The notes beneath the pieces are model-generated. The model had not been told where the DNA came from. It was given only the letters and a program-made list of their open reading frames with translations, and searched no databases. DNA of 64,000 bases from Sciurus carolinensis (taxonomy: Eukaryota > Chordata > Mammalia > Rodentia > Sciuridae). The translations under genes and the position numbers were made by a program. Positions within the stretch are counted from its first letter, which is position 1; each line of letters starts with the position of its first letter. Below are positions 11,451 to 24,129 of this stretch, one piece after another. The stretch covers positions 53,603,177 to 53,667,176 of the forward strand of contig NC_062214.1 in assembly GCF_902686445.1 (NCBI RefSeq). Reading direction: 5' to 3'.

Positions 11451-12534
11451 GAAAGACAGTAAAATAACATTTCAGTAATCTCAGTAAAGAGTATGTAAGA
11501 ATTATTTGTATTCTATTTTTTCAGAATTTTCTATAAGCCTAAAAATATTTCAAAGTTTTAAAAGTTGTTTTTCTTTTTGTTTTGTTTTGTTCTTTCTCTG
11601 TTTTTTACAAGCACAGAGCTTTGAATACTACAAGGAGAAATTGGCTGAAATCACAGTTCTGGTAAAGGACTTCAAAATGCCTTGGCAGATAGGGTACATA
11701 CAAAATAAACATGGATGCAGGATCTAGAAAAGTAGCAAGTTGATTCAACTGGTATGCTTCAAAACATGTACCTGAGAGAGACTATATCATTTGCAAATGA
11801 CCAAAAGCATTTTATATAAGGAGGTAATGAGTCTCCTGTGACTTTTTCCTGTCTTTATGGCTCCTTCTGGTGAAGAGTGAAAAAGAAAAGACAAAATTTT
11901 TTTTAAAACGCTCATATACGCATCACCCAGATGATTCAGTAACTATCATACTTTTGACACATTTGCTACATTTATTTTCTTTTTCCTGTAATATTTTCAA
12001 GAAAATTCGACATTTTCCCCTAATAAATAATTCAGTCTGTGCATAGAGATTTATCTACCCAGACACAATTCCATTACTATACCTAACAAAATTAAAAATA
12101 ATCCTGTATATCATCTGTCATCCAAACAAATTTTCCTAACACAAGCACTTTTGACTCCAATTCTTCACAACAAAGTTTTAATCTGGCATCATGAACCAAC
12201 TTTGACCTTGCTGCCTTTTTAGAGATGGAAGAAGAGAAGCAGCAAGCCTGGACTGCCCTCAATCCTACCCTAAGAACCTGCTACTATGAGAGTCCAGGAT
12301 ACAGAACAAATTCTACAAGACGCAAAATGCCAAAATCTGTTTTTAAAACAGATAAAAGTGTTTTCATGATAAAACCAAAGAGTAAATGTCCTTAATGTAA
12401 AGGGCACTTACACCTCAAAATAAAAATGACCAAAGAGCATAAGCAAAATATATGGCAAAAATAGAAATAATAATTCCAAAAATACATTAAAAATGTTTTA
12501 CTATAATCAAATACTTACATATTCAAATGATGAC

Positions 12535-12835
12535 TTGCTATTTGTGGTTCAAATTAGCAAAGCTTTTTTTTTTAATTGGGATGGCAAAAATATGACTCTA
12601 TAAATGGGTATAACCTCTCTAGAGAACAAGTTGTCAGTATGTTCCAAGATCCTTATTCTAATTCCAGGAATTATTCTAAAGAAATTATAAGATACACATA
12701 CACAGTCATATCAATAAGAATTTATTAGCAATATTATTTTTTTATTTATAATATAGGGGAAAAAAAGATGATATGGAGGCTAAACACCTAAATGTCCGAA
12801 AGTAAGAGAATGAGTAAATAATTCATGACTTGTCC
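12535..12835 (+). mobile_element. Ancient L1/HAL1-type 3' fragment
   Basis: The order of blocks (TTATTCTAATTCCAGGAATT, CTAAAGAAATTATAAGATAC, GGAGGCTAAACACCTAAATG) resembles old L1 or HAL1 3' regions. It is strongly diverged. Confidence 0.5.
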
Positions 12836-13051
12836 CCAAGATGGAAGTACTAGACATTAGTGTTGCTGGAAGTGTGGCTCCTGGACTGGTGGGTTTTGGT
12901 CTACAATGAAATATAGAGTTTAAACCAGAATGTGAATCAATCACAAACATTTTTTAACAGCAAGACATTCTGGATGAAGTCATCAATGCATTAATTTACA
13001 TCTGGCACAGGTCCCTTACTTTGTCCTGAAACTATAAGAAACAGTTTGTCT

Positions 13052-13245
13052 GCCTGGAGTGGTGGCAGGCTTGGGAGGCTGTGGCAGAAGGATTGCAAAT
13101 TCAAAGCAGCCTCACCGAAAGCGAGGCACTAAGAAACTCAGTGAGACCCTGTCTCTCTATAAAATACAAAATAAGGCTGGAGATGTGGCTCAGTGGTCAA
13201 GTGCCCATGATTTCAATCCCTAGTACCTCTCCAAAAGGAAAAAAA
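13052..13245 (+). mobile_element. Dimeric B1-ID SINE (MEN type)
   Basis: The 5'-shortened B1 half (GGGAGGCTGTGGCAGAAGGA, GAGACCCTGTCTC) is joined to an ID half (GGCTGGAGATGTGGCTCAG to TTCAATCCCTAGTACC). Confidence 0.85.
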
Positions 13246-13599
13246 TTAAAAAGAAATGGTTTGTCTACATGACCACTTTGAATGCACTACTACAAATGAC
13301 CTCCAGAACATATCCCCAGTTTGCTTGCATCTCTCTATCTCTCCGCCAAACCCAGGCTACCTCTCTGAACAGTTGCAAAGGCCCTTTAGCCTACTGATAT
13401 TTCTGTGCCCCCTATAATTCCTTTTCCACTCAGTAGCTAAAGTGATCATTTTGAAATGCCCATCAAACCATGCTTACTCGGGATATGTTACAAATAATAT
13501 TTTAAATCTCAAGAACAATTGCCTGGAAACAAATTGAAATTTATAATAGGAGAATAATACCCAATGGAAGAAACTAAAATGGTTAATAAATTAACACCA

Positions 13600-13800
13600 A
13601 AAAAGACTTACCGGGTCAAGGACTCTCAACACATCTTGTCTGGTTCTCCTTCCTTTCCAGGTCCACAAGAGGATTACCCTTCCCCACCCCTTGCAGTTAG
13701 GCCACCAGAATAGTTTTACCCAAGAGCCTGAGCTGTCACTGAAGCATTTAGCTGAGGATGTGCAAGCCCTCCAGTATTTCTTGCTCTGACACAATAAGGA
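13600..13800 (+). mobile_element. Possible MLT1-type LTR fragment
   Basis: CCCTTGCAGTTAGGCCACC and nearby words resemble the middle of MLT1 LTRs. The match is short and the call tentative. Confidence 0.3.
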
Positions 13801-14772
13801 TTGAAGTAAGTATTAAGATGGCAACATCATAAGATGGTAATGCCTCTGAGTTTTGGTTAAACCCCTTTTTATCTTTTTTCTATGCATTTTCAAAATTAAA
13901 ATTACACAGTAACAGAATCCTACCATTTTTTTTATTACCTCAACATACTAAATATTTTCCCTATCATCAAGTAGCTGATAATAACTATTGAAAGCTCACC
14001 AACTACTGAGAAAATAAAGATATTACACTACAAAGTTGAGAGAGGGATAGCAGCAACATTTACTTCTACCACTCTTGAGTATATCTCACCCAACACTTCA
14101 AAAAGAAGCAAAATGAATAAATAAATACTTTCTCCACATAATTTCTTTCCTTGTTCCTTTTATTCAGCATAAAATCTGGTAAATTTTAATGGAAAAAAAA
14201 CTAGAACTTTCTTGACACAATTATAAACAAAACTATTTATATCAAAACACTGTCCTCTCTTCTTTTTAACATGTACTGAAGATATTATCCAATGCAATTA
14301 GATAAGAGACTGCAACTAGTGATCTAAAATTTGGAAAAGAGGTAAACTCAATTTTAAATAATATAATATGTCTGGGAAACCCTAAAGAATTGATAAAAGA
14401 AGTACTACAAATCAGAGAATTTAGCAGGTTATACAATAAACATATCAAAATCAATCAGCTTCATTTATTTTTTAAAATCAGTTAGAAAATCTAATGGGGA
14501 AGAAAATCCTAATTGTAAAAGCAAAAAAATAATATTTAAGCATAAGCTTAATTAGTATAACTATGGGAAGAGGTAAAAACAGTTCCCTAAAACAAAAGAC
14601 CTAAATAAATTTAAAGACATACTACATTCTTAGATAAGACGACACATCATCGTCAAGATATTAGTTCTCTCTGTACAAATTTATACACTTAACATAATCC
14701 CAATAAAAATCCCAATTTTCTTTTTGGAGTTGAGCAAATTGACTAGAAAGTTCATCTGTTAAAAAAAAAAAG

Positions 14773-14883
14773 AGGTTGGCACTGTGGCTCAGTGGTAAGG
14801 TGCTTGCCTAGTACATGAGAGGCCCTAGGTTCAATCCTCAGTACCACAAAAATAAAATAAGGGTACTGTGTCCACCTACATCT
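14773..14883 (+). mobile_element. ID SINE inside the ancient L1
   Basis: GTTGGCACTGTGGCTCAGTG to TTCAATCCTCAGTACC, followed by the AAAATAAGGGTACTGTGTCC tail typical of the local ID family. Confidence 0.9.
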
Positions 14884-14955
14884 AAATATAGATATAGATA
14901 GATATATAGATATTATATATATATATGTATATGTATATATATATGTGTGTGTGTG

Positions 14956-14988
<33 letters not shown>
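14884..14988. repeat. Compound TA/TG/CA microsatellite
   Basis: It runs GATA, TATA, GTAT, then alternating GT and CA blocks. It probably expanded from the A-rich tail of the preceding ID element. TG followed by CA makes it self-complementary. Confidence 0.9.
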
Positions 14989-14991
<3 letters not shown>

Positions 14992-15409
14992 TTTTAAAAA
15001 ACAAACAAAAAACAGGCAATGATAGGCAGGAGATCCTGAAAAGGGAAATAAATGAGGGCTAGTTTTAACATATTAAACATACATAAATGCTTCATAATTA
15101 AAACAAGGTAGTAATGGTGCACACTAGACTAATTAGACTCTCAGAAGAGAAAAATCCAGATATGGACAGAATTGTGTATGAAATTTATCATAAAGGCAGT
15201 ATATTAAATTAGTAGGGGAAATGGTGCTGGGAAGAATTCCACAGTCATATCAATTCACCAAGATAAGTTTCAAAGGGATCAAAGAATTACATGTGAAAAA
15301 TCACTGAGTGCAAGGGTAAATATTTTATAACATGAGAGTGAGGAAAAGTTGTCTACTATGACACAAAGTCCAGAAACAATCAGGAAAACATTATTAAAAT
15401 TAATTGAAC

Positions 15410-15470
15410 CATGTCTCATACATGCTAGGCAAGTGCTCTACCACTGAGCTACAACTCCACCAGCCCAGTA
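15410..15470 (-). mobile_element. ID SINE fragment, minus strand
   Basis: CTAGGCAAGTGCTCTACCAC followed by TGAGCTACAACTCCACCAGCC is the reverse complement of the ID 5' half. Confidence 0.8.
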
Positions 15471-15519
15471 CTACAGATTTAAACCATTCTTTTTCTAAGA
15501 ATAAAGATGAATCTTCCAT

Positions 15520-15720
15520 TTTAGGTACCTTCTATTTATTGAGTGTTCATAATTTTTTAGGCACTAAGCAGACCATCTTACATTCAAAAGTTAATTAAAT
15601 CTTAATAACTACTCCCATTTTACAAATAAGAAAAAGCTGGAGTTATGTGACTTGCCAAAAGTCAAAAAATAGGGAGTGGTAGTCTGGGATTTGGACTAGT
15701 AGTATCTGGCTGTAGACATG
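15520..15720 (-). mobile_element. MIR SINE, minus strand
   Basis: TTTATTGAGTGTTCATAA, CCCATTTTACAAATAAG and TGACTTGCCAAAAGTC are the reverse-complement landmarks of MIR in the right order. Confidence 0.75.
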
Positions 15721-16929
15721 TCTCCTAACCACATTACACAAGAAGGAAAAAGCCCAACAAAAATCATCCAAGAAATAAAGTCTAAATGTAAATGTATGGT
15801 TAGCAGGAGCACTGCATTTGGCTAAAAGCTGTCACATTAGCATGGTAAATAAGAATGTGCCATTTTCCTTTATCTGGCTGAAAGAAAAAACTTTAGTTAA
15901 GGGGAAAAAAGCAAAATTGAGAATATTTATGATACTTGCAAAGCTGTTCTCAGGGAGGGGATTGGAGAGGACAGCCAATACTTCAATACTAAGGAAAGAA
16001 AAAGGAAATAAGAACTCTGGAACTAGCTTCCAGGACATATTTCTCAGGCTTAAAATAGACTTGACCTTAGGATTGTCATGAGAAAAGTCAGAACAAATGA
16101 AGTCATCATATATAAACTGCTCATTTTCAGAAATGTGACTAGTGGGCATAGAACTAAGTTAAAGGACACCAATGAGCCAATACTGCTTCCCTCTCTCAGT
16201 TGAGTTTTCCTATAAGTCACCCTTTAAGGTTATTAAGGTTATGATAATCTCCAAAAATGTTTCAGGCAACCTTCACAGGGTTTCAACTTCACAGCTCCTT
16301 CAAGTTCTCACTTCCCTGAACTATAAAAGTCAAAGGACAGAGAGGGATTGTTGTTCTCTTTGGAACAGGGCAATTTGGTTCATTCATCTGACAGTACCTG
16401 TGAGTATAGGCACAGTAGTGCCTAAAACACAGAGACTAGCTCGACTGGCCCAGCCTCTGCTCTTCCAAAACTCACACACCAAGAGCAGATTAACAGGTGA
16501 AATCAGAGCTGTGCCACCAACAGTACATCAAACAGGGAAACTATACCCAGTATGTGTGGAGAAGGAAGGAAAAGAACTGCTCAGGGAAGACTGCCCAAAG
16601 GATGGGTGACAAGGAGGAAGACTAAGCACATGTCAAGTCCCTAAGACCAGAAGGAACACACAGATAACGTATGAAAACTCTAGCTCAAGTACAATACATA
16701 CTGAGGTGGGGTTTAATAGAGATCTTTATTGAAGGTTAACGTACAGCAAATAATATAAGTGTGTAGCATGGTGAATTATCGCAAAGTGAACTCACCTGTA
16801 CAACTACCAGTAGGTAAAAAATAAGCACACTACCAGTAAGTACCCAGAGTCCTCACACCTTCTCCAAATCAGTACCCCTCCCTCTTCCCTAGAAGTCAGC
16901 ATTCTCCTGAATCAGGCACCACATTTCTG

Positions 16930-17375
16930 TCTGAGCTTGAGCTTCATAGAAACCAAATCATATAACATACTCTTGCTCTCTGGTTTCTTTTACTCAACTT
17001 TTATGAAATTCATCCATGCTGTTGCACCTAGCAATGGTACTTTCATTTCCATTCTTATAAAGTATTTCATTTTTTGCTTATACCACAACTTATTCTCCTT
17101 TTGATGGATTGTGGGATTATTTCTAGTTGTTAGTTAGTGTGAATAAAAAGTACAATGAACATTCTAGTACTACATGACTTTTGGTGAACACATGTTGGCT
17201 GTAAAACCAGAAGTAGAATTGGTGGGTTAGAGAATATGCTTATTTTCAACTTAAGTAAATATTATCAACAACTTTTTAATCCTTACTAATATACATTCCT
17301 AAGAGTTTATAACATTTGTGTATACTTGACTTTTGTACAATAGACAAGATAACCTACCACAGACTGGAGAAAATC
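16930..17375 (-). mobile_element. Ancient L1 3' fragment, minus strand
   Basis: TTCATCCATGCTGTTGCA, TTTTGATGGATTGTGGGATT, AATGAACATTCTAGTAC and GGTGAACACATGTTGGC match the reversed L1 ORF2 3' end of L1M-type elements. This is one of only two L1 relics here that run sense to PDE8A. Confidence 0.7.
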
Positions 17376-17624
17376 TAAACACTTGACCAGGAAAAAGTGA
17401 CGGCCAGTGGTCCCTCTTCAAACTAAAATCCTTGTGTGTATTTCTTCACATAATTCCATCATTTACCTGCCAAATTCCTAAATTTTACAAAGGGTAAGCA
17501 TTTAGCAAATCCCATTACAAAGAGTGATTTGTAACCTCATTATTCCCAGGTCATAAAAAACATGAAGGAATAGAATTTCATTAGTCTGATTATAAAATAT
17601 TCTATTACCTACAGTCACAGATTT

Positions 17625-17750
17625 TTTTTAATATGTTTTAGTTATTGATGGACCTTTATTTTATTTATTTATTTGCAGTGCTGAGAATCAAACCCGCTGC
17701 CTCACACATTAGGCAAGTGCTCTACCACTGAGCTACAACTCCAGCCCCCC
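17625..17750 (-). mobile_element. ID SINE, minus strand
   Basis: A tail (GATGGACCTTTATTTTATTT) precedes GAGAATCAAACCCGCTGCC and CTCTACCACTGAGCTACAA, the reverse complement of a complete ID element. Confidence 0.9.
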
Positions 17751-18017
17751 ACCAAATGATTTTTTAAACAACCACTCTCAAAAGAAAAGAGGCCTAGATT
17801 TATATCATTTGTACCATATTAATAAGTAGAAGAGAACCAGACTTGGTCAATAGGTTGGTTCTTTAGACTTTCTGTGCCTAGGCCCAAAATGAAAATTACT
17901 TTTCTACTCTCCTACCCTTCTCCACTTTAAATGCTTTCATCCCCTAAACCGACATCCCACACATACACCCAGGAAGAATAAGGCAAAGGGGCAGAAGTTG
18001 AGTGAAGGGTACTTCCC

Positions 18018-18056
18018 TCCCTTTTCTTTCTTTCTTTTCTTTTTCTTTTTTTGTTA
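18018..18056. repeat. CTTT-rich pyrimidine tract
   Basis: TTTCTTTC-type simple repeat, purine-rich on the minus strand. Confidence 0.85.
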
Positions 18057-19204
18057 TAATGTGCCCACCATCAGAACAGGAGCCTTGAAGACAAAAGACA
18101 GGTTGGCCTAGAAGCAGGGTGCCCAGGAAGCCCCAGAGGCTCGCTAAGGTACAGTCCCGCCTCATTACTCAGAGCTGGAGAGAGAGGCAGCATCCACAGA
18201 CAATGCAGCAGACACTGCCGCAGGGAGAGTCAGAAAAAGGTGATGGCTCAGCAGTCAGGGTAGGGCAGGGTGGGGTGAGGGTGGCAGCAAAGTCAGAAGA
18301 GTCAGAGGAGGAGAGGAAGTCCTTGTCAGGTGATAAGATCTCATTCTTGGGGTCTGGGGTCAGAAAAGGTTTGGGCAAATGTAGAGAAGATCCCAGTGGT
18401 GGGGCAAGCGAAACACTGGCAGGTAGTCATGACAGGGTATAAGAAACAAGGCCTGCAGCAGGCAACAAGGCCTGCTGCTAGGCCCAGTGGGTGGAACCAG
18501 AGTGACTAACTTCCTCCAGCTGGACTGGAGTTACAGAATATGGAGAAAGTATCTGGTGGAGAGAAACATCTAGCCAAGATTTCCAGGGAAAGGTAGAAAC
18601 AGGGATCCAGGCAGACCATTACAGGTATCAGAGGATGGATAATGGAATTCTAAAAACACTGAAACAGATGTAATTAACCCATATTTCAATGACACAAGAG
18701 CAAATGTCTCCTGGTTTCTGACACCTCCCCGGGCTTACTAACTACACAGGCACAGAGACTCCTGGGAAAGTCCTGGAATCAGACCCTGCAAAGGCCACAG
18801 CTACCCTTACTCCTCCAGATCACTCCACTACCACTCTCAAAGAGGCCCCTCCACTCCTGGCCCTCTGAGTCACATCACCCAGGAATGCCACCTTCACCAC
18901 TTTCCCTTGACCTCTAGGCCATTCACATTCATTAAGGGCCTGAGTGCCCCACGTTCAGTCTCTGACCATCATCCTGGGCAACATCAAGGTTCATATCACA
19001 ACACCAACCCCTCATAGTTTCTTACCTTTGATTGTGACTGTCTGCAGCCCAATCCCACTCTGGGCACCCCTGCACAGTTACACCTCAGATACCAATTGGC
19101 AGAATGTCAAGGAGCAATCTCTGACCACAATCTCTCAATTCATCAGCTCTCCCTCAGACATTCTCATTTATAATAATAACCATTATTAACAAAAATAACT
19201 AATA

Positions 19205-19400
19205 AACACTAATACTCAGGGAGTGTTTACCATGTAACTAGGCATTATTCATATGCTTGTCATGTATCAACTCATTTCATCCTGATGACAATCCTCTGAT
19301 GTATGTGTTATTATTATTTTACATGATTTGAAATCTGAGGCCAGAGAGGTTAAGTAAATTTGCCCAAAGCCCCACAGATATAAAGTGACAAGAGCTTGCA
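19205..19400 (-). mobile_element. MIR SINE, minus strand
   Basis: CAACTCATTTCATCCTGATG, ATTATTATTTTACATGA, GAGAGGTTAAGTAAATTTGCC and CCACAGAT occur in the antisense MIR order. Confidence 0.8.
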
Positions 19401-21087
19401 CATGAAAACAGGTGGTCTGGTGCCAAAGTGTACATTCCTTTTTACTTTCTTTCCCTTTTTCACATTTCATTTAATATACACAAAAGTACATATGTCATAA
19501 GTATACTAGTAGATGCATCTTCACAAACTGAACACACCTGTACAACCAGCAGCCACCCAGATCAAGAAGCAACATCACCAGCACACCAGATGTCCCCAGA
19601 ATCCCCTTCCAGTATCACTATGACTTCTAATAGCATAGCTCAGTTTTGCCTATTTCTGCACTTTTGTGATTGGCTGCTTCTGCAGTCTTCACTACCACAC
19701 ACTGAATTAAAGGTGCTCAGCTATTAGGCACTGTGCTAAGCCCATAACCTCCAGTCTCCTTTAAATGATGCTTCCTAGCCCTTATCTTCACCTGTTCTCC
19801 TAGGCCCCTAAGTGCCCTCTAATGTCTGTTACTTCTGTCAAATCCAGTCCCCTCACTCCTGTTCTCTCATCTGCCTTGTCAATAGCTAGTGGACATTAGA
19901 GTGGCCAAGTACTGCTGAAGAAAGAGATCACACAACCTTGTAAAACAGCACATAAATGCAAAATGTCCCATGGTGGCTGAGCACCAAGCCTGCCTGGGTG
20001 CTCTCTCCCTCCATGTTCCTGATCACTCCTCTCCTCATAAACACATATTTATTAGGGGAACACTGGTAAGCACCCCATCCCTCAAAAGGACCCAGGAGAG
20101 CAATTTCTTTGGGTCTCAGCTCAGAAACAACTGTTCCTGAGTTACTGCTCAGTTTCCTCTTTGATGAGGCTATGGAAAACTCAAAGCCAAATGTGACAGT
20201 CATACATGTCCCTGTGGCAAGTATGTCCACAGACCGCTCTGACTCCTGACTGCACTGATTAGCCCCCATTGTGTTCCCTTGGCCCCAATTCCCTTTTCTA
20301 TTTTTAATCCTACTATAAGTATTCTTGAAGTTACCTCAAAGCCTTTTTGAAACAAAGCCAGGTAAGGCAGTTCCACTGCTGAGGTGTCACCTCTCTGCTG
20401 TTCTCTATGCTCTGAGGAATGAGTCAGGCTAAATCTTGATGGCATATATTTGTTACCACAGGTGTATGATGTGTCTGTGTGCTGAGCCAGGGGCTTCTGG
20501 TTGTGTATATGAGTTTCTTAGACAACAGTCCCTAGACACTTGGCAGGTTATTCAAACTGCTTTACTGAGTACAACATGATTCTCTCCAAATGTTCTTTCG
20601 GAACCACATGGGGCATCTTTCCCAAAGGAGGTCCTATATAAAATCAACAAATTTGACAAACTATTCAAAAGGGTTTGGAACATTCAACTCAAAAAATTAA
20701 AATTCCTATACTAATACAGAGATAATATACAGCTATAAGCCAAATGCATTCTGCAATGTGTATGATATATCTATTATATACACCTGCTGGATGAAAAGAC
20801 AAATTTTAGAGAAGCTGCTAAAACAAAACATGGGGAAAAAAAATCATGTGTCTATGTTCCACTCATTTTGGTAGAAATGTCATAATTTATTCTTCAAAAG
20901 AACTATATATTATTCAAAGAGAAATCATTATATAAGGGTTGTTAAAAGAAGAATTTTAAATAATGGGATGATCCCTGCTTGTAATTCCAAGGATGTGGGT
21001 ATCTCAGATACCATCAATCAGACCTTGCTTGGGTATGTTCGAATATTCAAAAAACACCACAGAAATGTCAGCAATGAAAGAATATGG

Positions 21088-21177
21088 GGGCTGGGGATGT
21101 GGCTCAGTGGTAAAGCACTTGTACAGCATCTGTGAGGCCCTGAGTTCAATCCCCAACACCGCAAAAAAAAAAAAAAA
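21088..21177 (+). mobile_element. ID SINE with target-site duplication
   Basis: GGGCTGGGGATGTGGCTCAG to TTCAATCCCCAACACC plus an A tract. It is flanked by AAAGAATATGG at 21077-21087 and 21178-21188. Confidence 0.93.
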
Positions 21178-21724
21178 AAAGAATATGGAGCTTAAGACCT
21201 AGGCTCTATCCTTTCTCCCTTTCCATTTTATAAGACAACTGTATCAATCAGAATGCTTGTGGCTGCAAGCAAAGAAAATTAACCTCAAACTATCATGTGA
21301 TAAAGTGGATTTAATGGCTCCTGCTAATGCGAAGTCTGCATCAGATCTTGTGGACTTCAGGACTCCAACTCTAACTCAGCAATTCTCTAAGCTTGTTCTC
21401 CAAGAGTTGGTTCTGCCATTGTGGTGTGGTGGTGTTTCCCTCCACCAATTCACAGCAATTGGGACATTTTGCCTCACATGCCTGTCCCTGAACTACTAAT
21501 TGGGACCAGAGGCTTCCATGCCCCGCCCGGCCCAGGCCTGGGTCATGTTTCTATTACTGAACCAACAACTGGAGCAAGGAGAATGTGAGCACACACCCTG
21601 GAGTAGGAAGTGAGCTCAATTCCATCCAAACTACACAACTGACATGTATGGGAAAGGAGGGAAAATAACAAATGTTACCAAGAAGGGTGGAAACTGGCTA
21701 GCTATTCAAACCCAGTTCCTCTTC

Positions 21725-21965
21725 TTCCTGGACACTCAACTAGACCACATTTCCCAGTCTTTGGTGAAGTTAGTATGACCATGTGACCAACAGAATGTGA
21801 ACAAACTGACACGGACCACTTTCAGACCTGGTTCTGGAAAACCTCTCACCCACGACCCTCCATGCTCTTTGGCCTTCTGTGAGCTTGCCGAGACTTGAGA
21901 AGCACAGTGACTTTGGGACCCATGTGTTGCAGACAGCAGAGCCACAGATGATCACCTGAAATACC
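21725..21965 (+). mobile_element. MLT1-type LTR fragment
   Basis: CACATTTCCCAGTCTTTGG, GACCATGTGACCAACAGAAT, CCTCCATGCTCTTTGGCC and GACCCATGTGTTGCAGA follow the order of an MLT1 (MaLR) LTR. Old and solo. Confidence 0.6.
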
Positions 21966-22124
21966 TATTTTAAACTTTACATAATCGAGACTTGTATCAA
22001 GGTTGAGTCTTTTTTATGTTTTTCAATCTGTTCTTATAGTCAGCCTCTCTTAACACGTGAAGAAATTAAAATCCACAAGGATAGATGACCCACCCAAAAT
22101 ATACCTAGCTTAAGAATTAGAACA

Positions 22125-22179
22125 CAGGATGCAATGATCTTCACTGGAATGCCAAAAAAAAAAAAAAAAAAAAAAAAAA
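22125..22179 (+). mobile_element. Very short retroinsertion: about 29 bases plus poly(A)
   Basis: A 29-base body ending GGAATGCC is followed by a run of about 28 A. The sequence on both sides is nearly the same, AAGAATTAGAACA at 22112-22124 and AAGAATTAGGAACA at 22180-22193, as expected for an L1-type target-site duplication. The donor RNA is not identifiable from so few bases. Confidence 0.6.
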
Positions 22180-22739
22180 AAGAATTAGGAACAAATAATA
22201 ACTAGAAAGTACCAAGTAAAAAAAGGAGTAATGAAGAACAGAGTAATTTAATATCTTTTTAGGCAAACTATGCAGGGTAAGAGATAAGGTCAAATGAGAA
22301 GGCTTCTATGTCAAAAAATTGATGAAAATTTCCGCTAAGTTATCCTTCACTGTCTCCTAGCAAACAATGCAAACTATCTGAGTCAGTATAAAGAATGACT
22401 GTCATTATACATGAAAGTGGCATTAATTCTTAAACTGAGAAGCATCTGGGGGCTTGGGCAGAATTCCAGTGCAAGGGCAGCTTTGTTCTCTCTGATCCTT
22501 CCTTCATCTGGATATTCCTCCCAATTCCGAATGCCCAGTTTTGTGAAAGGTATTGCCTATCATGGAGGCCACCCACAGGCCACTGGGGCAGGCAGGTAGG
22601 TGTTCCATGCTAGGCCCATCTTGGCTCCTCCTCTGGATTTTTCAAGTTGGAACTAATGAAAGAGCATCTCCATTCATAAGCTACAAAATGAAACTGTTTC
22701 CTACTGTACAACAAAAAGCAGCCCAATCACCATCTTTAG

Positions 22740-23160
22740 TAATAAGAGAAATGCAAATCAAAACTACACTAAGATTCCATCTCACCCCAATTAGAATGGC
22801 AATTATCAAGAATACAAGCAACAATAGATGTTGGAGAGGATGTGGGGGAAAAAGGTACACTCTACATTGCTGGTGGGGTTGCAAATTAGTGCAGCCACTC
22901 TGGAAAGCAGTGTAGAGATTCCTTAGAAAACTTGGACCTACCATTTGACCCAGCTATCCCACTCCTCGGCCTATACCCAAAGAACTTAAAATCAGCATAC
23001 TACAGAGATACAGCCACACCAATGTTCATAGCTGCTCAATTCACAATACCCAGACTGTGGAACCCACCTAGATACCCTTCAATTGATGAATGGATAAAGA
23101 AACTGTGGTATATATATATATATATATACAATGGAATATTACTCAGCTATAAAGAATAAT
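22740..23160 (+). pseudogene. L1 ORF2 C-terminal fragment, frameshifted
   Basis: It reads MQIKTTLRFHLTPIRMAIIK, then CWRGCGGK...LVQPLWKAV to a stop at 22915, then in a second frame PFDPAIPLLGLYPKNLKSAY and YPSIDEWIKKLWY. These are the standard C-terminal L1 ORF2 motifs including the cysteine-rich region. A TGG-to-TAG change and one shift break it. Confidence 0.9.
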
Positions 23161-23280
23161 AAAATTATGGCATTTGCAGGCAAATGGATGAAATTGGAGA
23201 ATATCATGTTAAGTGAGATAAGCCAATCTCAAAAATCCAAAAGACGAATGATCTCACAGATAAGTGGATGATGACACATA

Positions 23281-23360
23281 ATGGGGGGTGGGAGGGGGGC
23301 AAGAATGGAGGAAGGAGGGACTGTATAGAGGGAAAAGAGAGGTGGGAGGGGTGGGGGGGA
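23281..23360 (+). repeat. G-rich tract in the L1 3' untranslated region
   Basis: Several runs of three to seven G (GGGGGGTGGGAGGGGGGC and GGTGGGAGGGGTGGGGGGG) could form a G-quadruplex. Such tracts are a known feature of L1 3' untranslated regions. Confidence 0.75.
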
Positions 23361-24129
23361 AGAAAAAATAACGGAATGAATCAAACATCATTACTCTATG
23401 TAAATGTATGAATATGCAAATGGTATGCTGTTACTCCATGTACAAACAGAAACAACATGTATCCCATTTGTTTACAATAAAAATTTTTAAAAAATTAAAA
23501 AAAAAAGCAGCCCAAGAAAAAGAAGATAACTTAAAAGGGAAAGATGGAGCAAATTCTGGTTTCATTTGTCTCAGGGCCAGCAAACCCATGTCCTTCCCTT
23601 GGTTTGTTTATGTAAGCCAGACTATGACAGCCCAAAAATTCCTCTTCTGGCCTCAGAACACACTGGACTGATGTCACTTGCAGTCAAAAGAATCCTGACC
23701 AATATACATTCAGCCTCCTCTGTATCTGTGGGCTGTGTCCACAAATTCAACCAAACATGGATAGAAAATAATAGGAAAAAAAACTGCATCTGTACTGAAT
23801 TTGAACAGATACTTGTCATTATTCCCTAAACAATAAGTAAAACAACTATTACACAGAGTGTACAAGTATTATAAGTAATCTAGACATGATTAATGATGTG
23901 TTGATTATATACTAATATTGTATTATTTTATATATAGAAGTTGAGCACAAACAGATTGTTCTGGGGGAAGGGTCCTAGAACCAATTCCCCTGTGCATACA
24001 GAGAGACAAATATAATCAGGAAAAGAGTTTCAAAAAACCCATCACAGTAAGAATGGAGAAGTGCTGGGAAGGTACCTTAGAAGCAGTTTGTTCTAGTGGA
24101 ATTATTAGGAATTACTGATTCAAACTTTC

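Larger units (their letters stand above)
14270..15395 (+). mobile_element. Ancient L1 ORF2 relic, interrupted by an ID SINE and a dinucleotide repeat
   Basis: Words such as GCAGGTTATACAATAAACAT, CATAATCCCAATAAAAATCCC (14690s) and, after the insertion, AATGGTGCTGGGAAGAATTC and AGTTTCAAAGGGATCAAAG follow the order of L1 ORF2 RT and C-terminal regions on the plus strand. Many stops; no protein. Confidence 0.65.
22727..23501 (+). mobile_element. Young 5'-truncated L1 with perfect target-site duplication
   Basis: It carries the last part of ORF2 and the 3' untranslated region, with a G-rich tract (23281-23360) and an A-rich end. It is flanked by identical AAAAAGCAGCCCAA at 22713-22726 and 23502-23515. 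A clean, typical target-primed insertion of 775 bases. Confidence 0.95.

Noticed and set aside
18119..18442. A 107-codon ORF in the intron
   Set aside because: Purine-rich composition with S/G/E bias, no recognisable domain, no splice or start context worth noting.
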